DNA from: Nemertoderma westbladi
Lineage: Eukaryota > Xenacoelomorpha > Nemertodermatida > Nemertodermatidae
Assembly (NCBI GenBank): GCA_032718475.1
Contig: JAUCBJ010006426.1
Span: 1 to 64,000 of the forward strand
Length of the DNA stretch: 64,000 bases
Direction: 5' to 3'
Under the pieces are notes generated by a model. That model searched no databases and was not told the DNA's origin. It saw only the letters and a program-made list of their open reading frames with translations. The position numbers were made by a program, and so were the translations under genes. Positions within the stretch are counted from its first letter, which is position 1. Every line of letters begins with the position of its first letter. Positions 42,047 through 54,100 of this stretch are shown here, one piece after another.

Positions 42047-44284
42047 TGATAGGTAATATGAATCCCATAACCTTCATCAATATATTATGGTATATATCAG
42101 AAAAATTGGTATTAAAGCAAACATTGCCAGTAGCATTTCATTGCAATAAGTTATTTAAGTAGGCCTACTGGTACCAGTAGGCCTGGACTACCAGTATTAA
42201 ACCTTTGATATCTGAGGCATATCAGGGCATTGCATGTACTTACTAATATAAGTTAATGCAATGTCTAGTGATGGTCCAGATAATGTTCTTCTGAATTTTG
42301 TAAAAATAATTGAAAGTCAATCCTGATTATAAAAAAGTGTGAGTCAGTCAATCAACAGGTTGGTTTAGTAAAAAGTTGGCAAGTTAATGCTATAATGTTA
42401 TATATATACCTAAAACTCTAAAAGAGATAAAACACTGATAGATAATTGATAATATAAAAAGGAAAGTACATGCACTGCTTAGTGTCACTGTCTTTAAATG
42501 GTACCGGTACTAAAATTCTCATGCCCCCATCTCACATCTAGTAGCCAGTATTATTTGTCTTACAAATATGATTATTATATTTATTACCGGTATTTACTGG
42601 GATATGGCTTCTTCAATCGCTATATATCTTTACAGTTTATAAAAGTAGAGTCCAGATATGATATAGTTTATTTTTTTTTTAGTTTTAGAGTTAAAGAAAG
42701 GGTATTTCCGCGTTTCAGCATCGGTGGCATCATTTTTTTTTGCTACAAAACAGGGCTCTCTGGGAAAAATCTCTCTCTCAAAATTCAGTTACTACACGGA
42801 AAGGACTCAGACACTTTTGCCTAAATTTCCAGTCTCTACAGGAAAATACTGGGAACAATTTTTTAAATTTTTTATTTTTAGTTAAAGAAATTAGTAATAT
42901 TCAACTGGCAATGATGTACATTAGGGTGAGGCTGGAGCCCCAACTTCTTCAGAATGGGCCTAGTATCAATCAAACCTCAATGGTCAATTTAGTGGGGGTA
43001 GAAACCCTCAAAACTAAAATAGAGTGAATATATATAGGACATAAACAGCAAATAATACATTTTATTTTAATTCAGCAAATCACTCACAGCTATACTATCT
43101 ATAATATAAATCATTAATGATTAGTAGTAGTAGTGTTATGCCAATTCAATATGATCTGAAAATTTAATGCCTATACCAACTCCTAAGAAGTTCAGAGAGT
43201 TAAGAACCAAGTTCTTTCATTTGGAGCTCTTTTGGATGATTGGCTGATTGGGCACACGTTTAGGGTCATTTTCACGTTCAGGTTCAATCTTTGCAACTGA
43301 ACTGAAATCACTTGCCAACTTCACACCTCCCTCTGCACTATCGTTTAATAACCTGAAATCTTCAACTGCTCTTTGAAATGCTAGATAAAAAATGTCAATG
43401 GGCCATGGAATAACAGGTACTTGGATGAATGAAGAAGATTCTAGACCCATGATACTAAATTTCATGTACCTCTTTAAATTTTTTAATGGTCAATGAATAC
43501 TTTCGGCACTCATACCTAAATCCTTAAGCTTGTACAAATACGTAGACCTTACGTAGACCGTACATTTATGTAGAGCAATATTAATAATACACATTATAAT
43601 GTGTATCTATGAGTAAAATATCTGAAAATTGTTCATGTTTTTTTTCCTGTTTGGTCATTTATATATCTTACTATTTGTAGTATGTCATAGGCCTTTGATT
43701 TTGGGTAACTTTGACTCCCCCCCCCCCCCCCCCAGATTTCCCTTCTTTCCTATTGCATTCTGAAAGATAAAACAAATTTACAGATGGTGATTCATCCAGG
43801 GTGAAACTTTTGTATAGTCCTGCATTTCGAATTTTATATAAAATCATTCCCCCCATGAAGTAGATGGTTCAGATATTCTTCATTTTCTATTCTTAATTTT
43901 TTAGGTGACTTTCACTAAAGCTACTTTCAGAATGTTGCAAAAATGGTATCAAACAACAAACAAATCAGTGTTTAGTATGTTAAAAAAATGTATTCTGTAA
44001 AATATAATATGTGTATACAGAAACCTAGTAACATTGCCATTGTTTTCTTAGCAAAATAAAATTTTAGTAGCTTTCGTAAGCAACGGATGTGCAATGAAGC
44101 AACCTATGGATACAAACTTTTCCATAAACAAAGTGATTTAACTGTGTAAGTTAAAGTGTCTGTAAAAGTTACCCCCCCCCCCCCCCCCGTATCAGTATAC
44201 TTTACCATCATAACATTTCAGTTCCTATGTGCATACTCAGAATCCCCCTCAACCCCCAGCCCCCCCCCCCCCCCCACTTTATTT
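42047..44284. other. AT-rich spacer with C homopolymers
   Basis: No supported gene. C runs of 16-17 bases lie at 43717-43733, 44172-44188 and 44260-44275. A few open frames (for example 43217-43465 minus) lack recognisable content. Confidence 0.4.
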
Positions 44285-44515
44285 AGTAGAAGCTGTGCAT
44301 CTGCTAGCTTATTAGAGAGCAGGGCGATGTCATCCGCGAAGTCGGTGTGGTGTCTGTAACTTTAGTTGCTGGATATCTACTACTTCGTCGTTCTTGAAGT
44401 GTTAATCCCAGATCTTCACCCTTTGTGGCCGTCCTCATCCAGTATCCAGTACAATTACAAATAGTAATGGTGCTAATGTATCACCTTGCAGTACGCCAGC
44501 CAGGATTGAGAACCG
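44285..44515 (-). pseudogene. RTE-type LINE RT fragment
   Basis: On the minus strand one frame reads GVLQGDTLAPLLFVIVLD (RT motif B region) and, after a frame change, another reads TDFADDIALLSNKL (motif C with the FADD catalytic box). It is the same family as the plus-strand copy at 15285, whose motif B is nearly identical. Both ends are cut by other repeats. Confidence 0.7.
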
Positions 44516-44522
44516 TGACATC

Positions 44523-45278
44523 CATGATAATGGAAGTTACAGAGCGATATCCATAGCCCCCATTATCACGAAACTCTGGGAAATTATTGTAGTCGATGAA
44601 ATAAAGAAAATTAGAACCAATGACCTACAGATGGGTTATAAGTCTGGTTATGGAACAGATGTTCCATACTTAATGGCAAGCAAAATTATCAAACACTTTA
44701 ATGCGCAAGGCTCAAATGTCTACATGGTGTCGCTTGATCTTACCGCTGCCTTTGACACTGTGTCATATAAAACTTTATTTGATAAATTAGAAGACACAGA
44801 CATAAACAAGTCCCTTCTGTTTTCGTTGGTATCATATTATAGGAAGTCGCATGGATATATAGCTATGAATGGACAAATAACTAGAAGTCCAATAAAACTT
44901 GAATGTGGTGTTAGGCAAGGTGGTGTCCTCTCTGCACTAATTTTCAACATCTACCTTTCGGAGTTGTTCGAAGAACTAGAAAAATCAGGCTACGGGCTTT
45001 ACCTTAATAAATCTGCCTTCCCTGGATTATCTTACGCTGACGATATTTTATTGCTTGCTAATTTAAAGGGAGATATACAATCATTATTAATGATATGCGA
45101 AGAATATTTTATAAAACATAATCTACGTCTGAATCAGAAAAAGACCTGGTATGTCGTGAGCCCAGCAACGCAAAGAGATAGAGCTGACATTAACCTTGGG
45201 AGCAATATCAGTTACAATGTTCATCTAAAGGATGGTACCAGACTTACGAGAACCCAATTCTGTACCTTCCTTGGTCTG
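44523..45278 (+). pseudogene. LINE reverse transcriptase core, interrupted by the BEL element
   Basis: The frame is open from about 44523 and reads NGSYRAISIAPIITKLWE, then GYKSGYGTD, MVSLDLTAAFDTVSY (motif A), LECGVRQGGVLSALIFN (motif B), FPGLSYADDILLLANL (motif C, YADD) and QKKTWYVV, all normal blocks of a Jockey/CR1-like RT. The reading stops at the LTR of the BEL element (45279), after CTFLGL. The N-terminus is cut near 44515 by the RTE fragment. It may be the same family as the C-terminal piece at 17890. Confidence 0.8.
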
Positions 45279-45902
45279 TGTACGCGCTTTTGAAGACCTT
45301 TAGCAGTTTAACCCGCCAAAATTTATATGTCTTTTGGTTTATAAATATACTTTAGAAGATGACAAATATTTAATACCAATAAACACAACATTAGCAGAAG
45401 CCAGCCTAGTGCGTGTCCATTCACCCGCTGGATATTCCCGGGAGACTGGATTCTGAGGGCTTAGATTATTATTGCAGTGTAAGCTTACTGTACTGTATTA
45501 TTCGATTGATCGTTAATAATTAATTTCTGACTAATATTATTCACTTTCGGGAAATATTAACAGTTCCTTTAGGACGTGGCGCTCTATCTAAGTAAACAGA
45601 GATATGACTTATACTAATCACAACGGTAAGTTGGTAAGGCTTAAGATTCACGTATGAGGCGCATTCTTTAGGAAATGCTTAGTTATCAGTCACAATCAGG
45701 CACACTACCGGTAACATACAATACTGCTCACTAATTTGCCGACCGTCAATGAATTTTATCATATATAAAGAGAACAGCAACGAATCATGTAGGGCTTACC
45801 AAATAGCATTAAATTCACTACAAACCACAACAATATAAGTCGCAATCGCTATATATAACCCGTCTCTCTAACCTGTAGTGTATCAAGAAAATTGGGAAAT
45901 TT
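45279..45902 (-). repeat. BEL 3' LTR
   Basis: Begins TGTACGCGCTTTTGAAG on the plus strand and shares identity with the right copy through GGGAAATTT. Boundaries are set by the extent of identity; the TG...CA convention is met only at the 45279 side. Confidence 0.85.
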
Positions 45903-46629
45903 GGGTTCTTTATATATGTTCTCCAAATAATGTTCAACCAAACACAATAGTAAACAGCAGTATAATAATGTATATTGAACCGATAATATAAAAATAGAAA
46001 CCAGTTGATATGAATTGATATATGATGTGGACTGTTATGAACTGGTAACAGCTATACGCTCTATAATTTAAGCCTACTAATGTTTCTTCTAAAGTATGAA
46101 ACTAATTGATTCTAGAGCCGTTGTTCCTGGCCTAGATAGCAATAACAAAGTATCAAGAAAAAACAGTAAGACTGAACACTCTCCTTATGATCGGCCGAAA
46201 AGCTACACGTCGACAGGAAAAATCGCTCTGATTGGCTCAAGCCAAACAAAGAACCATGCGTCCAATGGCTGTTTCCATGTCAGCAACCAGCTGTTAGATG
46301 TCGTAATATGAATCATCACGGCTAAGCTGTGAAAGGTATTTGGTGCATTGCAGGTTTTTTGCCTTACCATGTCCGTTAAAACACGTATATAGCAGAATGA
46401 CTTTTATGTCCGTTAAAACACCGGTAACGGTACCTTGCGGGCGAGGGGAATATATATACAGTTAGAGAACCTTTTTTAGAGTATTCCAGCGCCTGGGGGA
46501 AACTGGATTGCGAAGCAAAAGGGCCAGTTATATCCCACAGAAGCTTTTACACCGCTCCCAGAAAATGGGATTTGAGTCTATACAATATACAAAATCACAG
46601 TTTCTAATATACGTAAATACTCTAAACAG
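45903..46629 (-). other. 3' untranslated part of the BEL element
   Basis: Between the last internal reading frame and the 3' LTR. No gene or polypurine tract is obvious. It contains a run of short direct words (GTCCGTTAAAACAC twice at 46370 and 46409). Confidence 0.5.
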
Positions 46630-48405
46630 TTAGTCTTTCTTGCGCGGACGGCGTTTACGCAGTTTTTTAAAGCTAGCCAGAGTCCTTTTCTCTTTGGGGC
46701 GAGCCACTTTACAAGGAGGGCTATAACTCCTGGGTGAAGGGTGCAATATGATTGCATCAGAGGTTGTAGGATTATGGTCGGTGTATCCGCCAGTCGAAGT
46801 ACCGGGTTGATTGACATCAACGTCAGGTGAGAGGGGTCTAACGGCTTTGAGAGCTCGTTTCAAGACAGCCGCTCTTACGGGTCCTTTACGAGTGGTCTGA
46901 ACGAGGGCCGTGGGTGGACCATAGGCAGTTAGAAACTTCCGGGGTTTAATGGTCCTTTCCAACTCGCGTTCGCGGGCTCGGTATTCGTAAGGCCTTCGAT
47001 GTACTTCCTGCAACTCGGGGTGTGAGTTAACAAACAAGTCTCCATAGTCCGGATCCTGACGGATATAATTGATTAAGTTATAGGAATGAAGGTCGCTAGG
47101 ATTAACACTCCTGAGAAATTTGCGTACGAATTTAGTTGAAATACATTCTCCGACGCGCTTCAGTAGCTCGTAACTTGATATGCGTGATTTCTGTTCAACA
47201 GAAGCGAATAGATAAGGATGGAACGCATAAACTCCTTCGTAAGCGCGTCCGGGATAATAGCGATGGCGCGAATCACAATGTAAATCAGCGTTCGCTTCCC
47301 AAGCTCTGATGTAACGCAGTGTGATCATTTCATCTACGCTTTCCAAATCGTGATTAAAAGGGCAGTCGAAACTAGCATGTCCCTTTAGTTGACAATGGTG
47401 ACATTGAGTCATAAATTGAGGGCAAACCGCAAAGATATGTAAGTTATTGAGTCTGCAATATGCGCAATAAGTTTCCATAGTCGGTTGTTCTTGGAAATAG
47501 GAACAGCGGACGTTGGTGTCCATGGGCGTATCGTGGTCTCTCGATGCGCATAACCGACAACGTTGCCTAGAAACATAGTTGGCATGTCGATAATCGTACG
47601 CAGTGAGACACTGTGGACCTTGATACCATTCTATGATGTAATCGTTATCGCTGTTCCGGGGCGCGATAGGCTGAATCTCTTCAGATTCTAGACATATTGG
47701 TTCGTCTTCCAAGTGCATAGCTGAAGTGGGCGCGTCTGTCTCTTCAGGTGAACCTATTGTCTGAATTTCCACGACAGAATAACCTGTGGGGATTCGAGGT
47801 CTTTGTATAACAGAGGAGTGCAAGTTCGATATACAAATCTCTTTGAAAATGGCGAATCCAGCGCTATCCAACTTCTCTGCAGCTGAGTTTCTTAGGCTGA
47901 GTTTGGTCAAAGCGCGGTCTTTAAATTGGCTATCCACGTTGCGGAACGGGGTTAAAAATCTCCGGAAACATTCGAAACGGATGAATTTATTATGTTCATC
48001 TAGCTTAGCGAGTTTGGTCCCAAGTATTAATGGATGGGCGCGTATAGTACGACTGCACACATCGGCTAGCCAACCGGCAAGTGCGGTGTTTTCAAAGATC
48101 GTGTATATAGCTAAGGAGGGACGGAGTGGAACACTCATGAAGCTATACACGGCGCCAGGTGCGGTCAATGGTCCATCAAAGTATAATCGAGAATAATGGT
48201 CTCCGTATACCTGTTGATAGTTAATGGGATTTCCGACCTTGAAATTCCATCCGTATTCCTGAAAGGCAAGATGTCCGATGGAAGTTCGTTGCACCTTGGT
48301 AATGTTGCTAGACGTATTAGCATACATGGTGCGGAAGAAACCTCGACCTTCTGCCCAGGGAGCAATCAGCTGAGTATCAACGAAAGGGTATGGAATGTCC
48401 TCCAT
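46630..48405 (-). CDS. Env-position protein with three zinc knuckles and basic tail
   Basis: A 591-residue uninterrupted frame downstream of pol, starting at ATG 48405. The N-terminal 200 residues are unrecognised but globular in composition. The centre has three Cys/His clusters: C283-x2-C286 with H291 and C301, C314-x2-C317-x5-H323-x4-C328, and C335-x2-C338-x4-H343-x4-C348. The last is a canonical retroviral-type zinc knuckle (CHHCQLKGHASFDC). The C-terminus is Pro/Ser-rich and ends in a strongly basic segment (KKLRKRRPRKKD). No signal peptide or membrane segment is seen, so it is not an envelope protein. It most resembles a nucleocapsid or nucleic-acid chaperone. It lies between the LTRs and on the coding strand, and would need a spliced or separate transcript. 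Confidence 0.75.
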   Translation of the reverse strand: MEDIPYPFVDTQLIAPWAEGRGFFRTMYANTSSNITKVQRTSIGHLAFQEYGWNFKVGNPINYQQVYGDHYSRLYFDGPLTAPGAVYSFMSVPLRPSLAIYTIFENTALAGWLADVCSRTIRAHPLILGTKLAKLDEHNKFIRFECFRRFLTPFRNVDSQFKDRALTKLSLRNSAAEKLDSAGFAIFKEICISNLHSSVIQRPRIPTGYSVVEIQTIGSPEETDAPTSAMHLEDEPICLESEEIQPIAPRNSDNDYIIEWYQGPQCLTAYDYRHANYVSRQRCRLCASRDHDTPMDTNVRCSYFQEQPTMETYCAYCRLNNLHIFAVCPQFMTQCHHCQLKGHASFDCPFNHDLESVDEMITLRYIRAWEANADLHCDSRHRYYPGRAYEGVYAFHPYLFASVEQKSRISSYELLKRVGECISTKFVRKFLRSVNPSDLHSYNLINYIRQDPDYGDLFVNSHPELQEVHRRPYEYRARERELERTIKPRKFLTAYGPPTALVQTTRKGPVRAAVLKRALKAVRPLSPDVDVNQPGTSTGGYTDHNPTTSDAIILHPSPRSYSPPCKVARPKEKRTLASFKKLRKRRPRKKD

Positions 48406-48775
48406 ATTCCTGTAGGATGACTAATATGTTTTCCGCCATTGATGGTAGTGGTAGAGAGCAGGGGAAGGCCTATGTCGTATTCAGAAATATTCAGAAATAC
48501 GATCTCAGTAGGAGGATTCAATCATTAGGAGGATTCAATCATTCGAAGACTATCTCTAAATGAATTTATCCCTAGCGAGGAGGTAAATACCAGTTCAAGG
48601 ATATGTTTGTCTCAGTTGTTCTACATAAGATTTATTTCTCCAATCATTGAGGGAGGTGAACAACCAGATTTATGACACATAATGGTACCAGTTGTTCACA
48701 AACTATCCTCGTGTCCTTTCAGTCCTTGTTTGTATCACGGTTGCGGACTTAAGGAAATTATTGGTGGTTGATTTT

Positions 48776-49090
48776 CTAATCAACAACGCGAGGGTGGAAG
48801 TTGATATCATAAATATCAACAGAATGTGGAATGTGACATGGACGAGAGGTGCGGACACCAATATGAGCATACAAATAAACAGTAAGGGGTGGGGGATTTA
48901 TTAGGAGGCGGTATGATCCATACCACGATACGGCAATGATTGGTCGATCGTCTCCCAAAGCTCCGAGCACATTGGGAAGAGAAGGTGGGACGAAGTATGC
49001 TATATTTTCGATAGCGATGTATAGAGGGATAAAGGGAGTAAAGAGGAGGGAGGATATATGGTAGTATCCATAAGATACCACAATGGACAT
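48776..49090 (-). CDS. Small hydrophobic reading frame in the BEL 3' region
   Basis: A 104-codon frame starting with GAAACATGTCC at about 49090. The N-terminal half is hydrophobic (SSLLFTPFIPLYIAIENIAYF). No family is recognised. It lies between two other minus-strand frames and does not overlap them, which argues weakly for reality, but it could be a chance frame. Confidence 0.3.
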   Translation of the reverse strand: MSIVVSYGYYHISSLLFTPFIPLYIAIENIAYFVPPSLPNVLGALGDDRPIIAVSWYGSYRLLINPPPLTVYLYAHIGVRTSRPCHIPHSVDIYDINFHPRVVD

Positions 49091-49314
49091 GTTTCCGTCA
49101 CATCATCATTCATTCTTGCCCTTTAATTGTGATACTGATCACAATAATTACAGGAAAACGATGAAGGAAGAGAAATTACAGCCTCCCGAAGGAGACCGCC
49201 CGCGAGCACCCGTGCCCCGGGGAAAAACTATTCACATCATGGACCCTAGACATTAACCCATGTCTCTTCTCCAGTGTTCTCCTCTATTTGTCTTTACAAG
49301 TTTTCTTCCGCGTT

Positions 49315-49692
49315 CTATCTTTCGAGTTGTTTTCGAATAGAATTCTCGCGTTCCATTCTCGGTTTATCGTTACGACTCCGCTGGGTATGATATTTAAATA
49401 GAACCATTTCCCTTTCTGTATCTACATCGTCCGTATCATGTAAATCGATAGGGTGGCCGGTCTCTAGGAAGTCCATATACGTACCATTACGATTCGTATA
49501 GCGAGTGGTGAATTTTCGATAGTCCAATTCATGCGCAAGTTGCTCTTGGGACATCGGCGGTTCGATATAACGACCATCGTCCTCCGTAATGGTTGGATCG
49601 GCTTCACCGCGTATTAAGCTATCCACAAATGCTTGTAAAGGTAGAGTATATCGCTCCCTAATACCAAGATCATCTTCTATCAACTCCGTCAT
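49315..49692 (-). CDS. Acidic 125-residue reading frame in the BEL 3' region
   Basis: The frame starts at ATG 49692, 11 bases after a possible acceptor (AAACTCAG), and is rich in Asp/Glu and Arg (IEDDLGIRERY, DLHDTDDVDTERE). It is hydrophilic and has no recognised domain. It is the first of the accessory frames after pol and could be the leading exon or partner of the zinc-knuckle protein. Confidence 0.4.
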   Translation of the reverse strand: MTELIEDDLGIRERYTLPLQAFVDSLIRGEADPTITEDDGRYIEPPMSQEQLAHELDYRKFTTRYTNRNGTYMDFLETGHPIDLHDTDDVDTEREMVLFKYHTQRSRNDKPRMERENSIRKQLER

Positions 49693-49699
49693 ATCTGCT

Positions 49700-51150
49700 A
49701 TCTGAGTTTATTAATATCAAATAAGTTTGTATTTAGGCGAGCGGGCGTCGCTGCCTACTTCTCTTTGCCCCCGGACAGTGGGATTCTCAGCGCCGATGTA
49801 CCGTCGTCGCGGTGTTTACGCCAACATGTAGCAACAGCACGACAACGATAACCGGCACAAGTCACTCCACTGTCCATCCCAAAGGCTTGGATCCACTTAG
49901 GTTCTTTCTATAGGAGAGTTGGGCTATTTTTACAATTGCGACTAGCTACTGTAAACATACTTTAGCAGTAACATTCACCTATAAACGCACAAATTCCACA
50001 CAACTGTCAACAACTGCACACACACAGGCCATTTGTCCGTTAGTCAGTGCCTTCCAGAATGTCACGTTATTACTGTGTATCCTTGGATACTAACAGTGTG
50101 CTATGTTCTCTATGCTATGCAATGGGACAAGCTTTCTATTGTTCTTTTAACTTGCTTCTAATTCTAGCGTGGGTGTTGCTATGGTGACATTATGGAATGC
50201 TAGCGGTAGAATTAGGGTAATTCTCATGCATACAGATCTGGGATGCTATTTAATAATAATTCTTTAATTGTCAATATCCTCTTTATGCATGATTTTGTTA
50301 ATTTTATCGGCTATTGACTATATGTTGGAGATTCTCGCACTCTAATACACTCAATAGGATGAATCTCCGCTCCCATGATCTATTAATTAATGGAATTTTG
50401 GGAATGTTATAAATTGTACAAAATGACAATTTATGAAATTCATTTAAAAATATGAATTTAAATTTATTCCCGTGAATTTTATTATTTGATGTTAAAATTG
50501 ACACAATTTGATTCCAGAGCAGGTCTGGGGACATAGGATCCTTAATTCTATGAAATTTGTCTTTTAAGAGTATCGGGAAGTGCTACGATATCTTAATCGA
50601 CTAGAATTACAGATGGTCAAAAGGTTTAACAGATTTATTTGCGTTTTACGCTACTGTTAGAGGGACATCACGCTACTATATGTATTATTTAATATAAGGT
50701 AGAAGAGCAATATCGCACGAAGCAATGTCAGTGTGAAGAGGCAAGTCGTTTCCAAGGTCTACCCAGAGCTTGGCTTAGCCGAGACACGAGGATCTGAACT
50801 TTGCATTCCTAATACTCTGCCTACCGATAATACTTGAATATAGTAGTGGCTTTATTGTACTTTAATAAGTACGGACATTTCATCTTACTGTAGTCACGTA
50901 TTTATAATATGATACGGACAGTAAGGAAAGAGAAAAATTATTTCTCGCCGTCGCACTAAATATATATTATAAGTAATTACGTACGTAATAAACACTAATA
51001 TATTGCACTAATCTACTAAATAATCACTAAAATAACATTTTACTAAATAAAATTGAATAAAAACGATTATAATAAAGTACATAATAAAGTTCGCATATAA
51101 AAATATAATAAAATAGATAAAACAATATAGTCATACACCCACTCCAGACG
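49700..51150 (-). other. Non-coding stretch between pol and accessory frames
   Basis: About 1.4 kb without a supported gene inside the BEL element, very AT-rich at 50880-51130. It is where an internal promoter or splice acceptor for the downstream frames would be expected. Confidence 0.45.
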
Positions 51151-51152
51151 TA

Positions 51153-54100
51153 TTACGTGGGGGAGTCCCTAGATGTTTGAGGAATTAGGGAGGTGGTCGT
51201 GGGAAGAGTGTCTTGCCTTCCATAGTTCCCAGAGAGTTCTCTGTCTCTTTCCAGTAAACATAAACGACCAACTGGGCGATTGAGTTGTTGCGTCTCAAAG
51301 ATGATGCCTGGCTTCTTGAAGTTACGCCGCATGACGATGAGTTCTACCGAGCGTATTAAACCATCATCTGAGATGTGTGTCTCGATGATACGACCTGTCT
51401 GCCACCGTTTACGTGGGAGGTCTGGATCTACAATAAGCACCATATCTCCGGCGCTGACGTTTTCTTGCTGCGCAAACCACTTAGTTCGAAGTTGTAGCGT
51501 GGGCAGATAATGTTTCTCGAAATGGTCAGCGAAACGACGGGATAGCAACTGCATAAGTTGCCAAGTTCGACGGCAGTATTCGTCTCCGTCGGCAATCTCC
51601 GATCGTGGGAGCATGGCTACAGGTTTCTTCAGTAGGAAGTGCGCGGGTGTTAGCGCTTCCAGGGAATCGGGACTCGATGAGACTGGCATAAGCGGTCTCT
51701 CGTTGAGATAGGCAGCGATTTCCTCCATTAACGTCCGCAAAAGTTCGTCGGTGAGATACGCGCGGCATGGCACTATAAAGTGAAATGCGGTTTTGACACT
51801 TCGAATTAATCTCTCCCAACTTCCTCCCCACCAAGGGGCGTCGGCAGCGTTGAAGGTCCAGCTAGACGCTGTTATCCTTAGCTGGTCGTCCACCTGTCTT
51901 TGGTTCCAGTCCTTCACGTAAGCCTGTATCTCGTTGTTGGCACCTATGAAGTTCGTTCCTTTATCCGATCTCATGGTATTACTCGTCCCGAAGCGAGCGA
52001 TCTGTCGTCGTAAACTTAAGACGAAGCTGTTAGTAGATAGATCGTTCACCATATCGAGATGGATGGCTCTACAAGTCATGCACACGAAGATGACACACCA
52101 TCTCTTGACTATAGTCCTTGCACGATATACTTCAATAGGGCCAAATAAATCTACACCAGTATTAGTAAAAGGTGGTTCATAAAAGCTTACTCGTTCCCTA
52201 GGTAATTCTGCCTCTCACTGTGTTAAAGGCCTACTGAATGCTTTCCTACAGGGTATGCAGTTCCTAAGAACTTGGTTCAGAGCTCTACGGGGTTTATCAA
52301 AATAATAGCGAGTTCGAATTTCGCTAAGAATTCGTTCTCTACCAGCATGATAAAGTTTACCGTGAACGTCTACAATCATCTTGATTTGTACTTCAAGATT
52401 TCTAATAAGTATGGGGAATTTGATGTCAAAGGATAAGGGCGCATTGGTGAGTCTTCCTCCAACACGTATTAACCCATCTATCATTGTGCTCGAGAATCGA
52501 TCCCTTAAGCGCATCTGCGGATTTCTCAACAACAGGAAGTACTTTTCGGAATCCTCATAGCATTGCAGGAGTCTCAGTATCTGCTTATTTGTTTCTTCAT
52601 GCTCCTGGTGACTAATTTTCTCTTTTAGAAAACGATCAGATATCTTATATTTGGGTAAATTCTTAATAACATGAACTTGTGCAGATGTCAATGGAGCGTG
52701 ATCACTAGTGGTCTTCGTCCTGGAGTAGTGATGATGAAAACATCGTCTTAAATATATGACGGCTTTACAGAGCCGATTCCAGTAACTGTAATGATGCATT
52801 GCTCTCTGCAGCATGGGTGAGATTCCTTGCGAGACGTCTGGTATTCCAGATTTCCAATCTTTATCTCTAATTTCCACAACAGACTTATTTGTGTTGAGGG
52901 ATTGTGGATCCGAAGCATAATTCCCGGAAGTATGTAATACAGATAGATCGATAGTCGGTTTAAATAACTTCGATTTACTCGCCCGGGTTTTAGGTTTGAC
53001 TGTCTCCACTCCCTTGGCTTGTCTAATCTCTGCCGTAGTAAGGTGAGGAGGCCATTCATCCTCTTCCTTGCTCAGGAAGTCGGGTCCATCCAACCAATCT
53101 GGAGTATCTATCAGTTCCTGTGGAGTTGCTCCCCTGGAGGCGATATCGGCTGGATTAATCGTACCAGGGCAATGTCTCCATTGATCTATCTTTGTGCGAC
53201 TAAGAATAATAGCTACTCGGTTAGTAACAAAAACGCTAAACTGACAGACTTCATTGGTTAGATACTCTAACACGAGTAAAGCGTCAGTCCAATAAACCGT
53301 TTTCTCCAGTGGATAGTCGATTTGTTCCGTTACGTTCCGGCCGATGGCTGTAGCGTATAAAGCCGCCTTTAACTCCGCTCGAGGAACCTTTAACTTGTTG
53401 TTAATCAATGCCTTAGAGGTAACCAAGGCGACTTTGATTCCATCCGGAGTTTCGACTCGCAGATATGCTACTATACCTATTCCCATGTCGCTGGCGTCTC
53501 CAAACACATGGAGTTGATAGGAATACGTAGGAAGAACATGGCCAAAATATGCACGGGAAATTATAAAGTTCTCGATGGCAGGTAGAGAATCTTCCCATTT
53601 CATCCATTTCTTTAACAATTCCCCTTTAAGCGGATCGTCCCATGAGTGGTTTTCAAGCCACATTTGTTGTACTAAACTCCGAGCAATCAATATAACTGGG
53701 CTAATAAATCCCAATGGGTCGAAATAAGTGCTCAGGATACTTAAACAAATCCGTTTGGTCCGAACTGGATTATCTCGCTGTTTTAACTGAAAAAACAGGA
53801 TGTCTCTTTCAGTGTCCCACTTCAAGCCTAGCGTCTTGGTTTCAGGAAGATCGTCCTTTATTAAATCTAGGTCTTTCGCTCCGCGGTCTTCTACCGGTAT
53901 GGCTTCCAGAAACTCACGGGAGTTGCTAGTGAATTTCGTCCGCCTCTTTTCAAACACTCTACCGTTCCTTTCGCGACAGCTATGGCTTCTTCTACTGATG
54001 GAAGGGACCTTAAATTGTCGTCCATGTATATATTGCATTTTATGTTGTCTATCACTTCTTTGGAGAAGGAGTCTCGGTTATCATTCGCAGTGGTTCGCAC

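Noticed and set aside
43217-43465. 82-codon minus-strand frame
   Set aside because: Composition is protein-like but there are no recognisable motifs, no convincing splice sites and no neighbours of the same kind.
46096-46311. 71-codon plus-strand frame in the BEL 3' region
   Set aside because: Opposite to the coding strand of the element, no motif, short.
46630-48405. Envelope glycoprotein for the frame after pol
   Set aside because: No signal peptide, transmembrane segment or furin-like context; the Cys/His clusters are zinc knuckles.
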